Positions 58,819 through 64,000 of a stretch of DNA of 64,000 bases are shown piece by piece. The stretch covers positions 3,472,001 through 3,536,000 of the forward strand of contig NZ_CP151636.1 in NCBI RefSeq assembly GCF_038397745.1. Direction: 5' to 3'. Position 1 is the stretch's first letter. Every line of letters begins with the position of its first letter. Both the position numbers and the translations under genes were made by a program. Source of the DNA: Microbacterium sp. LWH11-1.2 (lineage in GTDB: Bacteria > Actinomycetota > Actinomycetes > Actinomycetales > Microbacteriaceae). The notes under the pieces are model-generated. The model did no database searches. It saw nothing but the letters and a program-made list of their open reading frames with translations, and had not been told where the DNA came from.

Positions 58819-60048
58819 CTAGGACGCGACGAGTACAGCAGCGGAGGCGCGGCGCGCTTCGAGGCGGTACGACGCCAGGGCGATCAGCAGTCCGGCGACG
58901 GCGAGCCCTGCTCCGGTCATGGCCGGGGCCGTGAACCCCCAGCCCAGGGCGATGACGACGCCGCCGAGGAAGGCTCCGAGGCTGTTGCCGATGTTCAGGG
59001 CCGAGTGGTTCATCGCGGCGGCGATCGACTGGTTGTCCCCCGCGACATCCATCAACCGTGTCTGGATGGTCGGGCTCAGAACCGATGAGACGAATCCGAC
59101 GATCAGCACCATCAGGCACAGAGTCACGATCCAGAACGACAGCACGGCGAGCAGGACGAACGTGGCTGCCATCACGGCGAGCCCGATCAGCAGCGTGCGG
59201 CGCAGGTCGATGTCGGCGAGGTGGCCGCCCACGAGGTTTCCGATCGTCATGCCGATGCCCATCAGGACGAGCACGATCGGCACGGCCCATTCCGGCGACC
59301 CCGCCACCTCGGTGACGACCGGTGCGATGTAGCTGTAGACGGCGAAGAAGCCGCCGAATCCGATCGCTCCGACGCCGAGCGTGAACCACACCTGCGGGAT
59401 GCGGAACACCCCGAGCTCCTGGCGCATGGTGCGGCCCGGCGACCCGGGGTGCGCGGGCACGAACAGCGCGATGCAGAGCGTGGCCAGGGCGAAGACGAGC
59501 GCCACGACCGCGAATGCGGTGCGCCACCCCCACTGCTGGCCGAGGAAGGTGCCCAGCGGTACACCGACGACGTTGGCGACCGTCAGCCCCGTGAGGATGA
59601 ACGCGACGCCCTTCGCCCGGTTGCCCGGACCCATCACATCGGCCGCGACGAGCGCGCCGATGCCGAAATAGGCGCCGTGCGGAAGGCCGGCGAGGAAGCG
59701 TGAAATCCCGACGAGCTCGAACGACGGGAGCACCACGGTCAGTGCGTTGAAGACCGTCAGAGCCAGCGCCAGCACGATCATCACGCGATGCCGCGGGTAC
59801 CGCGCGACGAAGCCCGCGATGGTCGGGGCGCCGATGACGACGCCGAGCGCATACAGGGAGATGAGCCACCCGGCCTGACTCAGGGCATCCTCCCGACTCG
59901 AGGACCAGAGGGCGGGCAGCAGGTCACCGGCGATGTCGGGCAGCAGGCCCATGACCACGAACTCGGTCATGCCGATGCCGAAACTGCCGATGGCGAGAGA
60001 GAGGAGCGCCCTCTTCGCCGCACCCCTCGATTCTGTCGAGGGATTCAC
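58819..60048 (-). CDS. MFS transporter, DHA1 (AraJ-like) type
   Basis: 409 residues, twelve helices. ALLSLAIGSFGIGMTEFVVMGLLPDIAGDL is the DHA1 opening, GVVIGAPTIAGFVARYPRHRVM is motif A, and LPHGAYFGIGALVAADVMGP lies in helix 4. Probably exports sugars, drugs or metabolites; substrate unknown. No regulator is adjacent. Confidence 0.87.
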   Translation of the reverse strand: MNPSTESRGAAKRALLSLAIGSFGIGMTEFVVMGLLPDIAGDLLPALWSSSREDALSQAGWLISLYALGVVIGAPTIAGFVARYPRHRVMIVLALALTVFNALTVVLPSFELVGISRFLAGLPHGAYFGIGALVAADVMGPGNRAKGVAFILTGLTVANVVGVPLGTFLGQQWGWRTAFAVVALVFALATLCIALFVPAHPGSPGRTMRQELGVFRIPQVWFTLGVGAIGFGGFFAVYSYIAPVVTEVAGSPEWAVPIVLVLMGIGMTIGNLVGGHLADIDLRRTLLIGLAVMAATFVLLAVLSFWIVTLCLMVLIVGFVSSVLSPTIQTRLMDVAGDNQSIAAAMNHSALNIGNSLGAFLGGVVIALGWGFTAPAMTGAGLAVAGLLIALASYRLEARRASAAVLVAS

Positions 60049-60057
60049 CGGATCAGC

Positions 60058-60531
60058 TTACCGGTCCCCGGACTCCTCGATCCGCCCCGTCCGGTCGAGG
60101 CTCATGAAGACATCGACCTCGTCCTCCCGGTCGACGACGAAGCCGTGGCGCTCGTAGAGGCGCCGCGCGGCGCTTCCCTGCAGCACGTTGAGCCGATAGA
60201 GCACGTCGTCCTGCAGGACCATCGTCAGGATGCGTCCGCCGACGCCACGCCCCTGGTGCGATCGAGCCAGGTAGAAGTGCTCGATCCAGTAGGTGTCGTC
60301 TTCGCGACGCACGGCGATGCAGCCGACATCCTCGCCGTCGACGACCACGGTCCGCGTGACCGATGGATCATAGGCGTCGCGGAGCCGCTGCCGCACGCGG
60401 ACCGCGTCATAGCGCCCGAGACGCTCCAGGTCTGCGCGGAGCACGATCGCGCGGAGATCGGCGAGCCAGTCCAGGTCCGCAGACTCCGCAGGGCGGAGAG
60501 TCACCTCCGCGCGAGCGCGAAGATCAGTCAT
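60058..60531 (-). CDS. GNAT family N-acetyltransferase
   Basis: 157 residues. HFYLARSHQGRGVGGRILTMVL is the acetyl-CoA-binding motif A, and RLYERHGFVVDREDEVDVFM motif B. The start MTDLRARAEV overlaps the end of the thiamine-binding gene by eight bases. Substrate unknown. Confidence 0.83.
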   Translation of the reverse strand: MTDLRARAEVTLRPAESADLDWLADLRAIVLRADLERLGRYDAVRVRQRLRDAYDPSVTRTVVVDGEDVGCIAVRREDDTYWIEHFYLARSHQGRGVGGRILTMVLQDDVLYRLNVLQGSAARRLYERHGFVVDREDEVDVFMSLDRTGRIEESGDR

Positions 60532-60853
60532 CCGCCCCGTCGATCGCCGCCTCGAGCCGCTCGATCTTGGCATCGAGCTCTCCGGAGTACCCCGGACGGA
60601 TGTCGGCCTTGAGCACCAGCGAGACCCGCGAGCCGAACGGCATCACGGCCTCGGTCGCGCGCTTCACGACGTCCATCACGGTGTCCCAGTCAGGCCCCTC
60701 GACCTCGGTGAACATGCTGGTGGTGCGGTGCGGCAGGCCCGATTCGCGGACGACGCGCACCGCCGCGGCGACGGCATCGTGCACGGAGTCGTCGGTGCGC
60801 TCGGCACCGTCGGCGGGGGTGCCGCTCGGGGCGACGGAGAAGGCGATCAGCAT
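60524..60853 (-). CDS. MTH1187/YkoF-like thiamine-binding family protein
   Basis: 109 residues. MLIAFSVAPSG, SGLPHRTTSMFTEVEG and VSLVLKADIRPGYSGELDAKIERLEAAI match the MTH1187 family, small ferredoxin-fold proteins thought to bind thiamine or a related ligand in the cytoplasm. Followed by the GNAT gene with an overlap. Ligand unconfirmed. Confidence 0.83.
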   Translation of the reverse strand: MLIAFSVAPSGTPADGAERTDDSVHDAVAAAVRVVRESGLPHRTTSMFTEVEGPDWDTVMDVVKRATEAVMPFGSRVSLVLKADIRPGYSGELDAKIERLEAAIDGADD

Positions 60854-60856
60854 GGT

Positions 60857-62095
60857 TCACTCCCTGGGTTTCGAAGGTCGGTGGGCGGGCACACGGGCGA
60901 GCGCCCGGATGCCGACGGCGAGAAGCACGAGGAGAAGGACGTTGCGCAGCGTGAGCACCAGGACCGGCAGCAGCTCCGCCCGCAGCAGCGCGTCATAGCT
61001 CAGCGGATAGACGAGGCAGGTCAGCGCGCACAGGGTCAGCACGATCAGCGCGGGCACGCGGGCCCGGATGCCGTCGAAGACGATCCACAGCACGACGGGT
61101 GCGATCAGCCAGGTCTGGAACTGCGGCGAACCGACCTTGTTCGTCACGATGAGCACGACGACCAGACTCAGGGCGAGCGGCGGGAAGAGCCGGGCGAAGG
61201 ATGCTCCGCGCGCGGCCTTCACGGCGCCGATCGCGGCCACAGCGGCCGCGGCGATGATCATGAGCGGCGTGAGGATCGCGGTGACCGCCTCCGTGCCGGA
61301 CCCGGTGATCTGGAACGTCAGGATCTCGAAGCTGTACTCGATGCGCGCGGAGCCGGCGACAGCGAGCCACAGGAACGGCGTCGCCGCCACGGCCTCGATC
61401 TGCAGTCCGCGCCCCGTCTGCTCGGTGAGGAAGCCGAACACCTCGGTGTCCGCCCCGAGCAGCAGCAGCACCATGACGACACCGGCGCTGACGGCTGCGG
61501 CGGCGAGCAGCATCCGGATCCGCGCACGGACGGCCAGGATCGCCGCCAGGACCAGAGCACCCGGCCAGATCTTGATCCAGGCGCCGATCGTCAGCAGCGC
61601 GACGGCCACGACGGGTCGCGACACGAGCCAGAGTCCGCCGATCACGGCGAGCGGGACGGTGATCGCGTCGATCCGGTAGATCGCGATGGGACCGAGGAGC
61701 AGGACGGCGGCGATCCAGAACCACGCGGCGACGCGACGCGGCCGGGACGGCGCTCGTCCGATCAGGACGCCGAACGCGACAGCGTCGAGCACCGTGACCA
61801 GGAGCGCCCAGGCGACCAGGTAGGCACCGGAGACTCCGAGAAGCGGCACGAGCGGCGCGGCCAGTCCCGCGGTCAGCAGCATCGGCACGAGGGCGAGCTG
61901 TGGATAGACCCACGTCTCGCTGACACCCATGATCGCTCCCCCGCCGATCGCCGACGACGCCCAGGGCTCGTAGACCAGGACGACGTCGCCCATGGGCTGG
62001 CTCGGATACACCCAGCCCACCGCGGCCGTGACGAGGTGCACGAAAAGGAAGACACACCACAGCACGACCACGCGGGTCGTCCGGGTCCGGCTCAC
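60857..62095 (-). CDS. GT87-type membrane glycosyltransferase
   Basis: 412 residues, GTG start overlapping the nnrD stop (GTGA). About ten to eleven helices. The first extracytoplasmic loop has GWVYPSQPMGDVVLVYEPWASSA with acidic residues suited to the GT-C catalytic site, and GAWIKIWPGALVLAAIL is the conserved K-x-x-P of GT87 polyprenol-phosphate-mannose transferases. NKVGSPQFQTWLIAP is also typical. Probably adds mannose to a cell-wall lipid glycan; inferred by family. Confidence 0.75.
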   Translation of the reverse strand: MSRTRTTRVVVLWCVFLFVHLVTAAVGWVYPSQPMGDVVLVYEPWASSAIGGGAIMGVSETWVYPQLALVPMLLTAGLAAPLVPLLGVSGAYLVAWALLVTVLDAVAFGVLIGRAPSRPRRVAAWFWIAAVLLLGPIAIYRIDAITVPLAVIGGLWLVSRPVVAVALLTIGAWIKIWPGALVLAAILAVRARIRMLLAAAAVSAGVVMVLLLLGADTEVFGFLTEQTGRGLQIEAVAATPFLWLAVAGSARIEYSFEILTFQITGSGTEAVTAILTPLMIIAAAAVAAIGAVKAARGASFARLFPPLALSLVVVLIVTNKVGSPQFQTWLIAPVVLWIVFDGIRARVPALIVLTLCALTCLVYPLSYDALLRAELLPVLVLTLRNVLLLVLLAVGIRALARVPAHRPSKPRE

Positions 62096-62925
62096 GCCAG
62101 GACGTCCGCGATCGCGGACGGGAGAGCATCCGCGACATCCATCGCGACGATCGGGTGTCCCGGTGCGCCCTCGAGCACACCCGCGGCGATCCGGGCGGCA
62201 TGGCCGTGCAACCACGCTCCCGCCGCTGCGGCCTCCGCCAGAGAGGCGCCGGGATTGGCGGCCGTGACCGCGCCGAGAGCGCCGGCGAGCACATCACCGG
62301 TCCCTGCCGTCGCCAGCCAGCCGGTCCCGGCTTCCACGGCGATGACGGCTCCGGACGGGTCGGCGATCAGCGTTCGAGCGCCTTTGAGCAGCACGGTTCC
62401 ACCGATCTTCGCGGCGACCTGGGACGCCGCCTCGGCACGGTCGTCGCCCGACGAGGGCACCCGCAGACGCTCCCGCAGCCTCGAGAACTCGCGCGCGTGC
62501 GGCGTCACGAGGAAGGGAGCGCGCGTGCCAGGCGCGAGGTCGAGTGCGCCGGCATCGATGATCACCGTGGCCGACCCGGAGAGGATCTCCCGCAGCGCCA
62601 GGGTCTCGGTGTCGCTGCGCTCCCCCGGATCCGTGCCCGACCCGATCACCCAGACGTCCACCCGCGTTCCGCCCGCGTCGGGACCGGCGACCGTCTCCGG
62701 ACGACGCGCCAGCACGGCATCCGCCACTCGGGACGCCCCGACGTACCGGACGAAACCGGCACCTGCCCGCCACGCGGCCTCGACACCGAGGACGGCGGCA
62801 CCGGGGTAGGCGGGCGAGCCGGTGCGCAGCGCGACGACGCCACGAGCGTACTTGTCGTCGTCCGGCGTCGGCACCCGGAGGAACCGCGCGGTATCGCTGC
62901 GTGTCCACTCGCGCACCTCGACCAT
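62092..62925 (-). CDS. nnrD: ADP-dependent NAD(P)HX dehydratase
   Basis: 277 residues. The ribokinase-like fold has PAYPGAAVLGVEAAWRAGAGFVR near the N-terminus, DAGALDLAPG, LLKGARTLIADPSG, and the nucleotide motif GWLATAGTGDVLAGALGAV near residue 205. No N-terminal NAD(P)HX epimerase domain is fused, so it is the stand-alone form. Repairs hydrated NADH/NADPH. A Trp/Glu start (MVEVREWTRSD) is consistent. Coupled to the glycosyltransferase gene by overlap. Confidence 0.9.
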   Translation of the reverse strand: MVEVREWTRSDTARFLRVPTPDDDKYARGVVALRTGSPAYPGAAVLGVEAAWRAGAGFVRYVGASRVADAVLARRPETVAGPDAGGTRVDVWVIGSGTDPGERSDTETLALREILSGSATVIIDAGALDLAPGTRAPFLVTPHAREFSRLRERLRVPSSGDDRAEAASQVAAKIGGTVLLKGARTLIADPSGAVIAVEAGTGWLATAGTGDVLAGALGAVTAANPGASLAEAAAAGAWLHGHAARIAAGVLEGAPGHPIVAMDVADALPSAIADVLA

Positions 62926-62969
62926 GACTCCACGTTAGCGGGACGGCCCCCGCCCCGCGCACGCGGGGG

Positions 62970-62981
62970 TAACGTCGAACG
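62970..62981 (+). promoter_or_regulatory. -10 box of a leaderless gene
   Basis: TAACGT (62970-62975) ends six bases before the GTG start of the Old Yellow Enzyme gene. Confidence 0.5.
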
Positions 62982-64000
62982 GTGAGCCTCCTCTTCTCCC
63001 CGCTGACCATCCGATCCGTCACGTTCCGCAACCGCCTGTGGGTGTCGCCGATGTGCATGTACAGCGCCGTCGACGGCGTCGTGCAGGAATGGCACCACAG
63101 CCATCTCGCCCAGTTCGCATCGGGCGGCGCGGGGCTCATCGTGGCGGAGGCGACCGCCGTCGTGCCGGAGGGTCGCATCTCGCCGCGCGACGTCGGACTC
63201 TGGAACGACGACCAGCGCGACGCCTGGGCTCCCATCGTGCAGGCGATCCACGATCGCGGTGCGGTCGCCGGGATCCAGCTCGCCCACGCGGGTCGCAAGG
63301 CCTCGACCTGGTGGCCGTGGGCGGAGAGTCGCGGCTCGGTGCCGTCCGACGAGGGCGGGTGGACGACGAGCGCACCGTCCGCCGTCGCCTTCGAAGGCTT
63401 CGCCGATCCGGCCGCGCTGGATGCCGCAGGGATCGACCGCGTGGTCGATGCCTTCGCCGCGGCCGCCCGACGCGCGGTCGACGCGGGCTTCGACGTGCTC
63501 GAGCTGCACGGGGCGCACGGCTACCTGCTGCACCAGTTCCTGTCGCCGCTGTCGAACCTCCGCGACGACGAGTACGGCGGGTCGCTGGACAACCGCGCCC
63601 GACTGCTCCTGCGCGTCGTGGACGCCGTCCGCGCCGAGGTCGGCGAGGAGGTTCCGCTGTTCGTGCGCATCTCGGCCACGGACCACGCCGACGGCGGCTT
63701 CACCGCCGACGAGGCGGCTGTGGTCGGAGACTGGGCGTCTCAGCACGGCGCGGACTTCATCGACGTCTCCAGCGGCGGGCTCGTCGCCCACCAGCGGATC
63801 GAGGTCTTCCCGGGCTACCAGGTCCCCCTCGCCGAGACCGTCCGGCAGGGAGGACGCATCCCGGTCTCGGCCGTCGGACTCATCACGGCGGCGGAACAGG
63901 CCGAGCAGGTGCTCGCCGCGGGCGCGGCCGATGCGATCTTCGCCGGACGCGAATGGCTGCGCGATCCGCATTTCGGCCTCCGCGCGGCGCACGAGCTCGG
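62982..64000 (+). CDS. Old Yellow Enzyme family (YqjM-like) oxidoreductase, 3' end beyond window
   Basis: 339 residues are visible from GTG 62982 (MSLLFSPLTIRSVTFRNRL) and the frame is still open at 64000. WVSPMCMYSAVDGVVQEWH is the YqjM-type N-terminus with the Cys in MCMYS. IQLAHAGRKAS and FDVLELHGAHGYLLHQFLSPLSNLRDDEYGG are the FMN and substrate motifs, with NRARLLLRVVDAVR after. VPLFVRISATDH and GVDSSGG-like ISSGGL elements follow. FMN enzyme that reduces activated C=C bonds with NAD(P)H. Only a short C-terminal part is missing. Divergent from nnrD. Confidence 0.9.
   Translation, partial: MSLLFSPLTIRSVTFRNRLWVSPMCMYSAVDGVVQEWHHSHLAQFASGGAGLIVAEATAVVPEGRISPRDVGLWNDDQRDAWAPIVQAIHDRGAVAGIQLAHAGRKASTWWPWAESRGSVPSDEGGWTTSAPSAVAFEGFADPAALDAAGIDRVVDAFAAAARRAVDAGFDVLELHGAHGYLLHQFLSPLSNLRDDEYGGSLDNRARLLLRVVDAVRAEVGEEVPLFVRISATDHADGGFTADEAAVVGDWASQHGADFIDVSSGGLVAHQRIEVFPGYQVPLAETVRQGGRIPVSAVGLITAAEQAEQVLAAGAADAIFAGREWLRDPHFGLRAAHEL

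Noticed and set aside
1..64000. CRISPR array, rRNA genes or insertion sequences
   Set aside because: No regularly spaced direct repeats, no rRNA-like sequence and no transposase were seen.

Overview
The window looks like a chromosome segment of a high-GC Gram-positive actinobacterium of the family Microbacteriaceae, most likely Microbacterium or a close relative. The grounds are strong GC third-position bias, WhiB and LAL-type LuxR regulators, DUF3097, DUF6510 and DUF7144 proteins, and many leaderless promoters (a -10 box followed six bases later by the start codon). This is inferred from gene content; no database was searched.

Bases 1 to about 14,560 are the right end of a prophage or phage-derived element; its left end lies outside the window. 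It is visibly less GC-rich than the rest. Nearly all its genes read leftward and are chained by ATGA, GTGA or TGATG stop/start overlaps. From the right: an attachment-site remnant inside the 3' half of a tRNA-Arg(CCG), a tyrosine integrase, a lysogeny switch (leaderless repressor and ImmA-like peptidase rightward; excisionase-like gene leftward), then a long early/replication operon. That operon carries three methyltransferase-like proteins, a RecE-type nuclease, a replisome-organiser protein, WhiB, a Holliday-junction-resolvase-like nuclease, SSB and many tiny, often cysteine-rich proteins. Structural and lysis genes are not in the window. Two phage genes are interrupted: one by an in-frame amber codon (5620-5622), the other by apparently two single-base frameshifts (7007-7331).

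From 14,562 to the end the DNA is host chromosome. 14.6-16.9 kb holds a frameshifted DUF2945 gene and a sulfite-oxidase-like / flavin-reductase / DUF6510 operon. 17-31.3 kb is dense in membrane proteins: a P-type ATPase, DUF7144, DUF998 and SHOCT proteins, a LAL regulator, an AI-2E-type transporter, then a coupled run of membrane protein, DUF2252, potassium channel and DHA2 exporter. 31.3-33.7 kb is a peroxide-response ohrR-ohr-oxidoreductase unit and a RidA protein. 34.4-46.1 kb holds a Tat-exported phosphoesterase, DNA polymerase IV, trmB, a CPBP-family membrane protein, DUF3097, a TPM-domain protein followed by PspA, an arginase-family enzyme, and an iron-box-controlled SIP-like gene next to a tyrosine phosphatase and an AhpD-like protein.

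46.3-52.2 kb is an alpha/beta hydrolase and a complete five-gene oligopeptide/dipeptide ABC importer. 52.2-58.2 kb carries a GNAT enzyme, ung, an SDR, and metY and metX separated by a membrane-anchored phosphatase-family gene. 58.2-64 kb has a Nudix hydrolase, an MFS exporter, a second GNAT enzyme with a thiamine-binding protein, a GT87-type membrane glycosyltransferase coupled to NAD(P)HX dehydratase, and an Old Yellow Enzyme gene that runs off the right edge.
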